From Pseudomonadota bacterium (GTDB lineage: Bacteria; Myxococcota; UBA9042; PHBI01): a stretch of DNA of 22,142 nucleotides. The stretch lies in contig SXIE01000362.1 in assembly GCA_005772945.1 (NCBI GenBank), positions 1 to 22,142 of the forward strand. The letters are read 5' to 3'. A program made the position numbers and the translations under genes. The notes under the pieces were generated by a model. It was not told where the DNA came from. It did not search any database and saw only the letters and a program-made list of their open reading frames with translations. Shown here piece by piece: positions 8,498 through 16,609 of this stretch; within the stretch, counting starts at the first letter, position 1, and each line of letters begins with the position of its first letter.

Positions 8498-9981
8498 ATG
8501 AATGTTAGGACCGCCACGAGCCCCAAGAACGAACGCCAGAGCAGCCCCGCGGGAGCGGCCGGAGCGACCCATGCGCCCGCACCGTCGGTCGTGCAGACCA
8601 AAGCCGCGCTGCGCGGCATGGACTACGCGACGCAGCTGAAGGCACTGTCGCCGACGGGGCACGACGTCCAGCGCGAGGCCGCCGAGAACGTGCATGCCGC
8701 AGCCGCGCAAGGGACCGCGGGGTCGGGCGGGAGCCTCCCGCACGCGGGCGTCATCCAGCAGGCGTTCGGACGCCACGACGTCTCGGCGGTGCAGGCCCAC
8801 GTCGGCGGCGCGGCCAAGAGCGCGAGCCAGGCGATGGGCGCCGAGGCCTACGCGAGCGGGAACCATGTCGCGTTCGCCGATGCGCCGAGCCTCCACACCG
8901 CCGCGCACGAGGCGGCGCACGTCGTCCAGCAACGCGCGGGGTGTCACTCGCGGACGGCGTCGGGCAGACCGGCGACGCCTACGAGCGGCATGCGGATCAG
9001 GTGGCGGACGCGGTCGTCGCGGGGAGGTCCGCGGAGGGGCTTCTCGGAGTTGGGTCGGGCGGGGGTGCGGGTGGTGAGGCGGTGCAGAGGAAGGAGGACG
9101 ACGAGAGCCAAGGGGTACCGCTTGCCAAGCTCAATGTCGCGCAGGCCAACCGAGGTGCGGGGGATGCGAGTCCCTACTCTCCCAACGATGTCGTGCAGGG
9201 ATACCCCGACTGCCATCTCCTCGCGTCGATCGCAGCGATTGCCCAGACGCATCCCGAGGAGTTCGACAAGATCATCACGCGCGAGGGAAAGAACTTCCGG
9301 GTCAAGCTCGGCGGGAAATCGGTCCTCGTCGACAAGCTGATGCTGGGTGCAAAAGCGGGCTCGCAGGACATCAAGCGCTTCAAGCAGATGCTCGAGCAGG
9401 AGAAGGACCCCGCCAAGCGCCAGCGCCTCGTCGGTGTGATCGCGCGGTACGAGCGGGAGGCATCGTCGGCCCTCCCCGACGGAGCAGGTGCGCACTGGAC
9501 CGACGTCGTGAACGGTAAGCCAGAGGTCTGGGTGGCCATCATCGAGGAAGCGTTCATCCGTAAAGAGGGCGTCGGGGTCGCTCAAGGCGGCGATCCCAAG
9601 CACACCCTCGACCAGCTGCGGGGGGCCGAGTACGCCGAGCAAGTATTCTGGGCGCGGCAGGACCCGGCGACGGCGCTCCGCGCCATTCAGGAAGCTGTCG
9701 TCCTGAAATACCCGGCCGTCATTTCGACGACGAAGGCACCTCCTGACAAGGGCGTCTACCCCAAGGGGTGGCCGTACCAGGTCGCCGTTGGGCATGCCGT
9801 CGCGGTCAAGGGCATCCGCGGCGGCAAGATCCAAGTTTGGTGCTCCAACTCCGGGGATCTGGAGATCGGGATGGCCGCGCTGAGCGACGGCTTCGTCGAG
9901 CGGGTGACATGCAGCCGCCCGAAAGAGAACACGACCTTGGGCACTGCCGGCGCAGGCCAGCGGTCCCAGAAGAAGGCCTGA
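8498..9981 (+). CDS. DUF4157 (eCIS-core) protein fused to a calpain-like cysteine-peptidase domain, frameshifted
   Basis: The start ATG has GGGAG 7 nt upstream. The N-terminal part is a clear DUF4157 domain: [20 protein letters not shown] from residue 81, then an AHEAAH metallopeptidase-like HExxH motif (H137, E138, H141) and AHVVQQRAG. At 8938-8941 the frame breaks: a G4 tract where five G are needed. Restoring one base continues directly into [20 protein letters not shown], the usual end of DUF4157, giving a 494-aa product. The C-terminal domain has [12 protein letters not shown] (C239), GHAVAVKG (H433) and WCSNSGD (N451), the Cys-His-Asn order of calpain/papain-type peptidases. DUF4157 is common on cargo of extracellular contractile injection systems, but no such structural genes lie here. 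As written, the first frame ends at 9340 and the second runs to 9981. A sequencing indel or recent mutation are both possible. Confidence 0.85.
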
Positions 9982-10032
9982 AACGAGCCTCGCGGCCGAG
10001 ACCCGGCGCGGTTCCACGAGTGGATCGGCTTC

Positions 10033-10072
10033 GGCGGTGCTCTCGCCACGCACGGCGCGGGCGAGCGCCGCC
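10033..10072 (+). terminator. Long GC-rich hairpin downstream of the DUF4157 gene
   Basis: About 50 nt past the stop codon at 9981, the segment 10033-10047 pairs with 10060-10072 through about 13 bp, with one G-T wobble and a 2-base bulge, around a 12-base loop. No T tract follows. It is a plausible transcription terminator for this high-GC genome or an RNA-processing structure. Confidence 0.4.
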
Positions 10073-10221
10073 AGGAGTCATCCGATGCCTGCACGCCAGC
10101 GGGCGCCTCGGCCTGAGGGCTGTTCCTTCTTCCGGGGCTGCTGGCGCAGAGCGTCGAGCTATCGCGGGCCGAGGACTCGACCACCGTCGTTCGACTGGCC
10201 GACCAGGGCAGCGCGACTGCC

Positions 10222-10245
10222 CGAGCAACGCCGATCGGGTGCTCG
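10222..10245. repeat. Inverted repeat CGAGCA-N12-TGCTCG
   Basis: Perfect 6-bp arms flank a 12-base centre that itself contains the palindrome CCGATCGG. The half-sites match those of the GAGCA-N4-TGCTC motif found at the other promoters, but the spacing is 8 bases longer, so it may be unrelated. It lies about 380 bp upstream of the C39-like lipoprotein gene. Confidence 0.4.
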
Positions 10246-10255
10246 ACGAGGACCC

Positions 10256-10269
10256 GTGGACCGGTCCAC
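10256..10269. repeat. 14-bp perfect palindrome GTGGACCGGTCCAC
   Basis: The sequence equals its own reverse complement. The same half-site (GTGGAC or GTCCAC) recurs at 10350-10355, 10372-10377 and 10452-10457, so this spacer carries several copies of one potential binding unit. Confidence 0.45.
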
Positions 10270-10373
10270 CTTCGGGCGCGAGTGCGCCACCAACTGCGGC
10301 GTAGTGCGCCACCTCGGGATTCGACGAGTCGACCAACGCCAAGCGACCGGTGGACCAGCGGGCATCGAGTCGT

Positions 10374-10439
10374 CCACCAGGACCGATCGACCACTCCACC
10401 AGGACCGATCGACCACTCCACCGACGGCGATCGACCAGC
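10374..10439 (+). repeat. Three tandem 22-bp repeats
   Basis: Copies at 10374-10395 and 10396-10417 are identical; the third, 10418-10439, is diverged but keeps CCACC at its start and CGATCGACCA near its end. Each unit contains the palindrome CGATCG. Weak traces of the same period precede the array (ACCAG then ATCGA at 10354-10368). The 22-bp period is about two helical turns, as in iteron-like binding arrays. There are no unique spacers, so it is not a CRISPR array. Confidence 0.7.
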
Positions 10440-10623
10440 AGCTTTACAGTGGTGGACGCGCGTTTCGCGGAGGCCGCGGGCCATCCGTGGCCGAACGCTG
10501 CGGCGCGCGCCGTGAGTAGTCCTGCCTGATTTCTCGAGGGGCACGTCGGCGCCGTTGCGGTTCGGGCGGCGAGCGGGTCCACTGCGTGGCTTCAGACTTC
10601 TGCCGCCTCCGGAGACCCCGCGC

Positions 10624-11589
10624 ATGAAGGTTCCGATGGTCCGCGCTGCCGTGATGTTGCTGTTCGTGGGTGCCTCCTGCGCGAGCGAGCCGGAGGGGGC
10701 CGACCCAGCCGCGACCACCGCGGACGCGACCGCCTCTGCCGATACGACCGCCTCGGATTCGTCCACCCCGGGCGCCCCCGAGGCCCCCGACGCCTTCGCC
10801 CCGACTCCCTCCGTCGCCGTCACGTCGCCCACCTCGGGTGCCACGGTCGCGAACCCGGTGACCTTCGCGATCACCGCGGCGGGCGTCGCGCGGGTCGGGC
10901 TCGATGCCGACGGTTACGCGCTCGCCGCGCCCTGGGATCCAGCGACCGGGACGACCCTTACCTACACGTTCAACGGCACGGGCTATCCGCGCGTCGTGAC
11001 GCTCAGCGGCTATGACCGAGCGGGCGCCGTCGTCGCGACCGACGTCCTGACGTTGACCGTGAAAGACCTCTCCCCGCCGCCCGACACCGACCCCGCGACG
11101 GTCCAGATCGACGCGCCCTACTTCTATCAATACGACAACGCCTATCAGCCCGGATCCACCTGCGGACTGACCAGCGCGGCGATGATGGTCGACACGTTTC
11201 ATCCCGGATCGGTCACGCCCGACATCCTCTATGTGCGCTATGGCTTGGCGCAGGGTCAGACCCCGGCCGGGCTGGCCGCGCTCTACGAGGCCGAGGGGCT
11301 ACACTCGGCCTGGACCACGGCCGGCACGCGCGCCGAAATCCGTGCACACCTCGACGCCGGACGCCCCGTCGCAGCCCACGGCTGGTGGACCAGCGCGGGG
11401 CACGTCACGCTCATCATCGGCTACGATCGCGACGACTGGATCGTGAACGATCCGGCCGGGGATTGGAGCAACTGCTACGGCTGCGGCCAGGGCCGTGCGG
11501 TCCGTTATTCGATCGGCGGCGAGTGGGATCAGCGCATGAGCGGCGACGGGGACCTTTGGTGGTCGACCGCGGCCACCGACACGTTCTGA
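10624..11589 (+). CDS. Lipoprotein with C39-like cysteine-peptidase domain (321 aa)
   Basis: The ATG at 10624 has GGAGA 8 nt upstream and opens a signal peptide (MKVPMVRAAVMLLFVGASC) with a slightly atypical lipobox; Cys19 is the predicted lipidation site. A Thr/Ala/Ser/Pro-rich linker (about residues 22-60) leads to an Ig-like domain (about 61-145), then a C-terminal domain of the Peptidase_C39-like type (PF13529-like): GSTCGLTSAAMM with Cys180, GHVTLIIGYD with His260, and IVNDPAG with Asn275-Asp276. These give a complete Cys-His-Asp set. The family includes papain-fold peptidases often found on the cell surface. No double-Gly leader transporter is nearby, so it is unlikely to be a bacteriocin-processing ABC component. 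It probably acts at the envelope, possibly on peptidoglycan peptides or proteins. It is followed by the kinase on the same strand after 201 bp. Confidence 0.88.
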   Translation: MKVPMVRAAVMLLFVGASCASEPEGADPAATTADATASADTTASDSSTPGAPEAPDAFAPTPSVAVTSPTSGATVANPVTFAITAAGVARVGLDADGYALAAPWDPATGTTLTYTFNGTGYPRVVTLSGYDRAGAVVATDVLTLTVKDLSPPPDTDPATVQIDAPYFYQYDNAYQPGSTCGLTSAAMMVDTFHPGSVTPDILYVRYGLAQGQTPAGLAALYEAEGLHSAWTTAGTRAEIRAHLDAGRPVAAHGWWTSAGHVTLIIGYDRDDWIVNDPAGDWSNCYGCGQGRAVRYSIGGEWDQRMSGDGDLWWSTAATDTF

Positions 11590-11682
11590 CCTCGCGCGAG
11601 GCCGCAGGAAACGGGGCCTGGCGGGATCCTCGCCTTCGCCGCCGAGCAAGCGGAGGTCTGCGTTGGTCGCGACTTGCGCCGC

Positions 11683-11698
11683 GAAGCACGTGTGCTCA
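11683..11698 (+). promoter_or_regulatory. Inverted-repeat site upstream of the kinase
   Basis: GAAGCACGTGTGCTCA matches GAGCA-NN-TG-TGCTC with one mismatch (AAGCA in the left arm). It lies about 93 bp before the kinase ATG, in the same orientation relative to its gene as the site before lipoprotein 1. Its right half (TGCTCA) sits 17 bp ahead of the TAGGAT hexamer at 11716-11721, so it could overlap the -35 region. Confidence 0.45.
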
Positions 11699-11712
11699 GG
11701 CGGGGCTGCGCG

Positions 11713-11721
11713 TGCTAGGAT
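11713..11721 (+). promoter_or_regulatory. Extended -10-like element upstream of the kinase
   Basis: TGCTAGGAT lies 70 nt before the kinase start and closely resembles the element at 8375-8383. The -35 position at 17-bp spacing is taken by the right half of the inverted-repeat site, which would suit activator-dependent or repressible transcription. This is tentative. Confidence 0.3.
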
Positions 11722-11790
11722 GTACGCCATCACGTATCTCGCGTGCTCTTGGCTCGAGACCCCGCAGGTCTCCCCGTCTCTCCGAGTCCC

Positions 11791-14700
11791 ATGCCCGCGC
11801 TTGCGCCACCCGACATCGCGAGATCGGTCACCGAAGACGGCTCCGAGGAGGGGGCTCGCGGGAGCCTTCCCGAGCACATCGGCCCCTACCGGGTCGAGTC
11901 GATCCTCGGGCGCGGCGGCATGGGCGAGGTCTATCGGGCCTTCGACCCGCGGCTGCAGCGCCAGGTCGCGGTCAAGCGGATCCTGCCGGAGCGACAGAGC
12001 GCGCGCTCGCGGGCGCGTTTCTGGCGCGAGGCGCGCGCGCTCGCCGCGCTCAGCCACCCGGCGTTCGTGGCGATCTACGATATCGGCGAGGACGCCTCGC
12101 CCGGAGGTCCGGCGCTCTACCTTGCGATGGAGCTGGTCGACGGGCAGCCGCTCCAGCTTGCGCGCCGGGGGCCGTGGCCCGCTCCCGCGGCGCTTGCGCT
12201 GGGGGTCCTGGTGGCGCGGGCGCTCGCGGTGGCACACGGCGCGGGGATCATCCATCGCGACGTAAAGCCGTCGAACATCCTCGTGCAGCCCAACGGGGTC
12301 GCGCGCGTCATCGACTTCGGATTGGCGCGGCGAAGCGACGACGACCACGAGGGATTGACGGCCCAGGGGTCGATGATCGGCACGCTCGCCTTCATGGCGC
12401 CGGAGCAGGTCGCGGGCGAGGCGCTCACGACGGCGACCGATGTCTTCGCGCTCGGCGCCGTGATCTACACGCTGCTGGCGGGAACGTCGCCGCATGGGCG
12501 GGCCTCGGACGAGGCAACCGCGGCGGCGATCCTGGCCGGGGCGCGGCTGCCGATCGCGGAGGCACGCGCCGATCTCGCGCCCGCCATCGCGGCCTGGATC
12601 GAGCGCGCGCTGGCGCGCGACCCGGCGATGCGCCCGAGCGCGTCGGAGCTGGCCGATGGGCTCGCGGCGATCGCGTCGCAGCTGCGTTGGACGAGCGGGC
12701 CGGAGGCGGTGCGCGAGGGTCTCGCCGCGGTGCCGAGCTCGCTCGCTCGCGCTACGTCGATCACCGTAACACCGGGGGTGGAGACCGGCCCCCCGGGGGC
12801 CGGGATCGGTGCGCGCGGGCGGCGACGGGGCTGGATGATCGCCGGTGCCGTGGCCCTCACGGGCGTGGCGGCCGGCGCGCTCGCCGTGAGCGGATCGTTC
12901 GGGCCTGACCGCGATGAGGCGACGGCGGTCGCGCCCGAGGACCCGCGCGCGGCGCCGCTGGAGGCGCTCCGCGGGATCACCCGCAAGGTCGTCGCGGTCC
13001 TGCCGTTCGCGGGCGAGGACGAGGCGACGCGTGCGCTCGGCGCGATCGTGGCGGATGGCCTCCGCGAGTACCTCACGCTGGCCCCCGAGGAGGTCGCGTC
13101 CGTTCCGCTCGTGGAGCTCCTCGCGCGGACCACCAGCGGCGAGCTGGAGGCCGTCACGAGCGCGTCGTTGGCGCTTGCGCCGGGGTCGCCGGGGGTGGTC
13201 GATGTCGTCGTCGCGGGCGAGGTGCGGCGCGACGGCGAGAGCGCGCGCGTGACCCTGACGCTCGTCCTGCCGGGTGCCGCCGCTGAGCAGGTGGCGACGC
13301 TGACGGTCCGCACCGAGGGTGCGGCGCGCAATCCGCTCGCGCTTTCGCGCGCGCTGGTGGCCGACACGTATCGCGCGCTCGGCGTGAAGACCGTACCCGC
13401 GCTGCCGCTGATGACGCATTCGGCGGCGGCGTGGCGCGCGCTCATGGACGCACGCGCGGCGAGTCTTCTCGGGCACGAGCGGGCCCAGCGTCGGGAGGTC
13501 AGGCTCGCGCTGGCGGCCGACCCCGGATTGCCGGAGGCGCTGCTCGCGCGCGCACGGCTGCAGCTGGGCGATGGTCACGGCGACCTCGCGCGCGCGACGC
13601 TGCAGGCGTTTCGCGCGAACGCCGTCGCGGCAACACCGCGCGATCAGAGCCTCGCGGCGATCCTCGAGCTCGATCTTGACGGCAAGGGCATGCAGGCGCT
13701 GCAAGCGCTCGAGGCGCACCTGTCGCACTGGCCGCGCGACCTCGAGGCGCGCCTCGAGCTGCTCGGGCGGAAGTTCGTCGGAGCCGGCCGCGCGACGCTG
13801 CGCCAGGCCGCCGACCTCGCCGAGAGCGTCCTGCGCGTCGCGCCCGGCACGCCCTACGCCGCCTCGAAGCTGGCGCGCGCGTACTCCTGGCTCGGCGAGC
13901 CCGAGAAGGCGCGGCGGCGCCTCGAGGCGCTGGGACTCAGCGCCAAGAGCCCGGGGATGGCGGCGGCGTTTGGCGAGCTCGATCTCTACGCCAAGCGCTA
14001 CGACGAGGCGATCGCCCACTTCGACGGTGCGCGCGAGGACGATGGCGAGCACACGTTCTACGCTGCCAACATGCGCGTCGCGGCTCAGATGTTGCGCGGC
14101 GATTGCTGGGATGGCGCGACGAGCGCGCTCGGACTGCTCAACGACGCGCGCTCCGAGGCCGATGGCCCGGCGAGCGACTGGACCTACCTCCTCTACTACA
14201 ACGCGCTCGTCTGCGCCGAGCGGCTGGACGACGCGCGCGTCGCCTCGGAGCGCTGGGCGGCCCGCACGGGGCGGGACGCGGCGGCCATCGGCTATCGCGC
14301 CTGGCGTTGGGACGCCGAGCTGCTCGCGGGGCGCAAGGAGGCCGAGGTCGTCGCCGAGGTGATGACGGAGGTCCAGAAACCGTCGCCCGACCCTGGTCCA
14401 CAGGTGATGGCACTCCAGCTGTTGGCGCGGATCGGGCCGGACGCGAAGGTCTTGCGACAGCTGGGCGAGGAGCTCGCGCGTGAGCTCGTCGGCTCGCTCG
14501 ATCGCGGGGCGGACGCGGTGGGACCGTACCTCGCGCGCCTGCAACGCGCGCTGGTGGCGCGGGCTGATCTGCTGGAAGGCAAGACGGCCCGGGCGCTCGC
14601 GACGTTCGAGGCGCTGCAGCGTCCGGGCGCCTGGGAAACCCAGCGCGAGGGTGACCTCTTCGAGACCACGCGTTGGGCGCGCGTCTACGCCGAGGCGCTC

Positions 14701-14823
14701 GACCACGCCGGCAAGACGGCCGAGGCCGAAGCGACCTGGCGTCGGATCCTCGCGCTCGGCTACGAGCGGCTGCTCGTCATGGAGGTCACGGTCGCGGCGC
14801 GGCGGCGCCTCGCGGCACGCTGA
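11791..14823 (+). CDS. Membrane Ser/Thr protein kinase with periplasmic TolB/FlgO-like and TPR regions (1010 aa)
   Basis: The kinase domain spans about residues 33-295 and looks active: glycine loop GRGGMGEV (40-47), catalytic lysine K62 in [12 protein letters not shown] with D157, D175 of the DFG motif, and MAPEQ in the activation segment. A single transmembrane helix (about 348-368, after GRRRGW) leads to a periplasmic part: a TolB-N/FlgO-like alpha/beta domain (about 399-520, [18 protein letters not shown]) and then alpha-helical TPR-like repeats to the end. This Hanks-type kinase architecture is common in myxobacteria and suggests that an external signal or protein is sensed by the TPR region. 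The ATG at 11791 is preferred over a GTG at 11743, which has no ribosome site and adds residues unlike the kinase. The stop is 3 bp from that of the convergent FHA regulator, so the two transcripts probably overlap. Substrates are unknown; the FHA regulator is the obvious candidate partner. Confidence 0.93.
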   Translation: MPALAPPDIARSVTEDGSEEGARGSLPEHIGPYRVESILGRGGMGEVYRAFDPRLQRQVAVKRILPERQSARSRARFWREARALAALSHPAFVAIYDIGEDASPGGPALYLAMELVDGQPLQLARRGPWPAPAALALGVLVARALAVAHGAGIIHRDVKPSNILVQPNGVARVIDFGLARRSDDDHEGLTAQGSMIGTLAFMAPEQVAGEALTTATDVFALGAVIYTLLAGTSPHGRASDEATAAAILAGARLPIAEARADLAPAIAAWIERALARDPAMRPSASELADGLAAIASQLRWTSGPEAVREGLAAVPSSLARATSITVTPGVETGPPGAGIGARGRRRGWMIAGAVALTGVAAGALAVSGSFGPDRDEATAVAPEDPRAAPLEALRGITRKVVAVLPFAGEDEATRALGAIVADGLREYLTLAPEEVASVPLVELLARTTSGELEAVTSASLALAPGSPGVVDVVVAGEVRRDGESARVTLTLVLPGAAAEQVATLTVRTEGAARNPLALSRALVADTYRALGVKTVPALPLMTHSAAAWRALMDARAASLLGHERAQRREVRLALAADPGLPEALLARARLQLGDGHGDLARATLQAFRANAVAATPRDQSLAAILELDLDGKGMQALQALEAHLSHWPRDLEARLELLGRKFVGAGRATLRQAADLAESVLRVAPGTPYAASKLARAYSWLGEPEKARRRLEALGLSAKSPGMAAAFGELDLYAKRYDEAIAHFDGAREDDGEHTFYAANMRVAAQMLRGDCWDGATSALGLLNDARSEADGPASDWTYLLYYNALVCAERLDDARVASERWAARTGRDAAAIGYRAWRWDAELLAGRKEAEVVAEVMTEVQKPSPDPGPQVMALQLLARIGPDAKVLRQLGEELARELVGSLDRGADAVGPYLARLQRALVARADLLEGKTARALATFEALQRPGAWETQREGDLFETTRWARVYAEALDHAGKTAEAEATWRRILALGYERLLVMEVTVAARRRLAAR

Positions 14824-14826
14824 CCG

Positions 14827-16389
14827 TCAGCCAGCCGGCGGCGGCCCGAGCAGCGTTCGCAACGCCATGGCGGTCGCCAAGAGGCGGTTGTGGCCTTCGA
14901 GCCCGAGCTTCTTGCAGATCCGCGCGCGATGATTCTGGATCGTTCGCACGCTGACGAATAGCGCGCGCGCGATCTGCCGGCTGGTTCGATTGAGGGCGAC
15001 GTGCTGGACGACGAGACGCTCGGTGCGCGTGAGGTTGGCGATCCCCTGGGTGACCGACGACGGGAGATCGGCGACGCGCAGCAGCGGCCCCGGGTCGAGC
15101 TCCGCGAGTCCATCGTCCTCGAGCCCGTCGCCCTCGTCGTCATCCGCCTCAGGCGAAGCGTCCCCGAAGTGCGCGGAGCGCTTGCCCACGACGAATTCGT
15201 CGCTGTCGGGCCCCGGGCCCTCGACCCCGACGGGCGCCTCGATCTGCTCGCCCGCGGACACGCCGATCCCACGCCACAGCGCCGCCGCATTCGCCCTGGT
15301 GCCGCCTCCCATCGGTCTCGACGCGAGCAATGCCATCAGCTCGGGCGAGAGGCGCGGAGCGCCATCCGGTCCGGTGAACCGCGCGTTGAGATCGGTGTGG
15401 GCCGCGAGCTCGCGTCGCGCGATCTGCATGGCAATGAGAGGGATATCCTCGCGCCGCGCCGCCAGCGACGGCACCGTGATGACGTGCCGGAAGCGCACGT
15501 GAATGCTCGGCGAGAAGACGCCTGAAACGGCCGTCGCGACGACGCGCAGCGGGGCGCTAGTTCCCCGCGTCAGCTCGAGGCCGTGCCCATCGTGCATCAG
15601 GCGGGCAAGCTGCGCCGCGTTGTCCGGCGCCTCATCGAGGCCGTCGATGATGACGGCCTCGATTCCCGGGCGCGCGGCGATGGCGAGCAGCGCCGAACGT
15701 ACTTCGTCCGCGCGCACCTCGGCGAGGCCGAGGACGGCGACGCCGCTGCCCCCGACAGCCCTGGCCGCGAGGTCCTTGCCGCTGCCCGAGGCTCCGGCGA
15801 TGAGCGCGTGGCCGAGACCCCGGCGCGCGAACGCGATGGCCTCGCGGAGCTGCCATGCGGCGAGGCTCTCGCCGACGATGCCGAACGGATCGGGCTCGCC
15901 AAATGCGTGGAGAGCGTCGGCGCTGAGATGGAGCAACGCGGGGAGGCAGGGAGGGCGTTCGACCACGACGAATACGACAACGCCGGCGACCGCGATCACG
16001 TCGCCCGCGCGCACGACCGCCTGACGCGTTTCCTTGCCGCGGACCGCGAGCGCACGGCGCCCGATGTTCTCGACCGCGAGGCTGGCGTCGTCGACGCGCT
16101 GGATGCGAAGCTGCTTCCACGAGAGGCGACGGTCGGAGAGTGGCGCGGTCGGTGCCGTCACGCCGGGCCGTTGCCTGACCAGGGCGGCGCGCACGACGTC
16201 GGCCTCCGGGTCGCTGCCGCGTCCGAAAACCACGACACGCTCGTCGCCGTGGGGGACGAAGATGAGATCGCCGATCCGCGTCGGGTCCTCGCGGTACCAG
16301 GCGACCACCAATCCGAGGCCGGGCGCGAACTCCTTCGCGCTGCGGGCGACACGACCGGACGCGTCGTCGGTCGTCGTGGGTCGTTCCAT
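14827..16389 (-). CDS. FHA / degenerate NtrC-type AAA+ / LuxR-HTH transcriptional regulator (520 aa)
   Basis: The start ATG at 16389 has GAGG about 5 nt upstream. An FHA-like domain (about residues 50-140) shows FGRGS, the LSWKQLRI version of the S..H/Q..I motif, and NIGRRALAVRG. FHA domains bind phosphothreonine. A central AAA+ domain of the NtrC type follows: Walker A GASGSGKD with K205, Walker B AVIIDGLDE with D249, D252 and E253, and a RREDIPLI segment. K205 and D249 are only 44 residues apart, about 20 fewer than in NtrC, and the sigma-54 contact motif GAFTGA is missing. After an acidic linker, the C-terminus (about 455-515) is a LuxR/GerE-type helix-turn-helix (LTRTERLVVQHVALN, then TIQNHRARICKKLGL) instead of the usual Fis-type one. 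It probably regulates sigma-70-type promoters as a DNA-binding phospho-signal receiver. It is convergent with the kinase and divergent from lipoprotein 2. Confidence 0.88.
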   Translation of the reverse strand: MERPTTTDDASGRVARSAKEFAPGLGLVVAWYREDPTRIGDLIFVPHGDERVVVFGRGSDPEADVVRAALVRQRPGVTAPTAPLSDRRLSWKQLRIQRVDDASLAVENIGRRALAVRGKETRQAVVRAGDVIAVAGVVVFVVVERPPCLPALLHLSADALHAFGEPDPFGIVGESLAAWQLREAIAFARRGLGHALIAGASGSGKDLAARAVGGSGVAVLGLAEVRADEVRSALLAIAARPGIEAVIIDGLDEAPDNAAQLARLMHDGHGLELTRGTSAPLRVVATAVSGVFSPSIHVRFRHVITVPSLAARREDIPLIAMQIARRELAAHTDLNARFTGPDGAPRLSPELMALLASRPMGGGTRANAAALWRGIGVSAGEQIEAPVGVEGPGPDSDEFVVGKRSAHFGDASPEADDDEGDGLEDDGLAELDPGPLLRVADLPSSVTQGIANLTRTERLVVQHVALNRTSRQIARALFVSVRTIQNHRARICKKLGLEGHNRLLATAMALRTLLGPPPAG

Positions 16390-16501
16390 GAGACCTCAAT
16401 CATAGCCCAGGAGGTCTGAACGGCAAGCGGCCGCGCGGCGCTCGGCACGTCGCCCGACCACGCGATCCGCCGGCCCCGCAGCGACGCGACGTCGATGCGC
16501 G

Positions 16502-16517
16502 CGAGCAGCTGTGCTCC
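16502..16517 (+). promoter_or_regulatory. Inverted-repeat site in the regulator/lipoprotein 2 promoter region
   Basis: CGAGCAGCTGTGCTCC has perfect 5-bp arms (GAGCA/TGCTC) around GCTG and matches GAGCA-NN-TG-TGCTC exactly. It lies 113 bp upstream of the FHA regulator start and 342 bp upstream of lipoprotein 2. The asymmetric TG points toward lipoprotein 2. It could serve autoregulation of the regulator gene. Confidence 0.5.
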
Positions 16518-16609
16518 CGCCGACGGGCCCGCAGCGGGCTCGGGACGCGCCCCGCACGACCCCGCCGCAGGCTGCATGAGCGCTCGAAATGAGGGTGCGC
16601 GGCCGGCCA

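Larger units (their letters stand above)
9982..10623. other. 642-bp non-coding stretch rich in palindromes and repeats
   Basis: No convincing gene was found here; the open frames on either strand are Arg/Pro/Ser-rich and show no family signature. The stretch holds a long hairpin at 10033-10072, a CGAGCA-N12-TGCTCG inverted repeat at 10222-10245, a 14-bp perfect palindrome GTGGACCGGTCCAC at 10256-10269, a GGTGGAC-N16-GTCCACC inverted repeat at 10349-10378, and 22-bp tandem repeats at 10374-10439. It may hold a regulatory region or the decayed remains of one. Confidence 0.6.

Noticed and set aside
8498..9981. A complete extracellular contractile injection system locus
   Set aside because: Only a DUF4157 protein is present; no sheath, tube, baseplate or AAA+ loader genes are seen.
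10374..10439. CRISPR array
   Set aside because: Only three directly adjacent 22-bp units with no spacers between them, and no cas genes.
11743..11790. GTG at 11743 as the kinase start
   Set aside because: No ribosome site precedes it and the added 16 residues show no domain; ATG at 11791 is closer to the usual distance from the kinase domain.
11299..14706. A 1135-codon open frame on the minus strand opposite the kinase
   Set aside because: It overlaps a gene with all kinase motifs, is Arg-rich and has no recognisable family; it is a GC-bias artefact.
14827..16389. Sigma-54 activator function
   Set aside because: GAFTGA is absent and the AAA+ domain is shortened between Walker A and B, so contact with sigma-54 is not expected.
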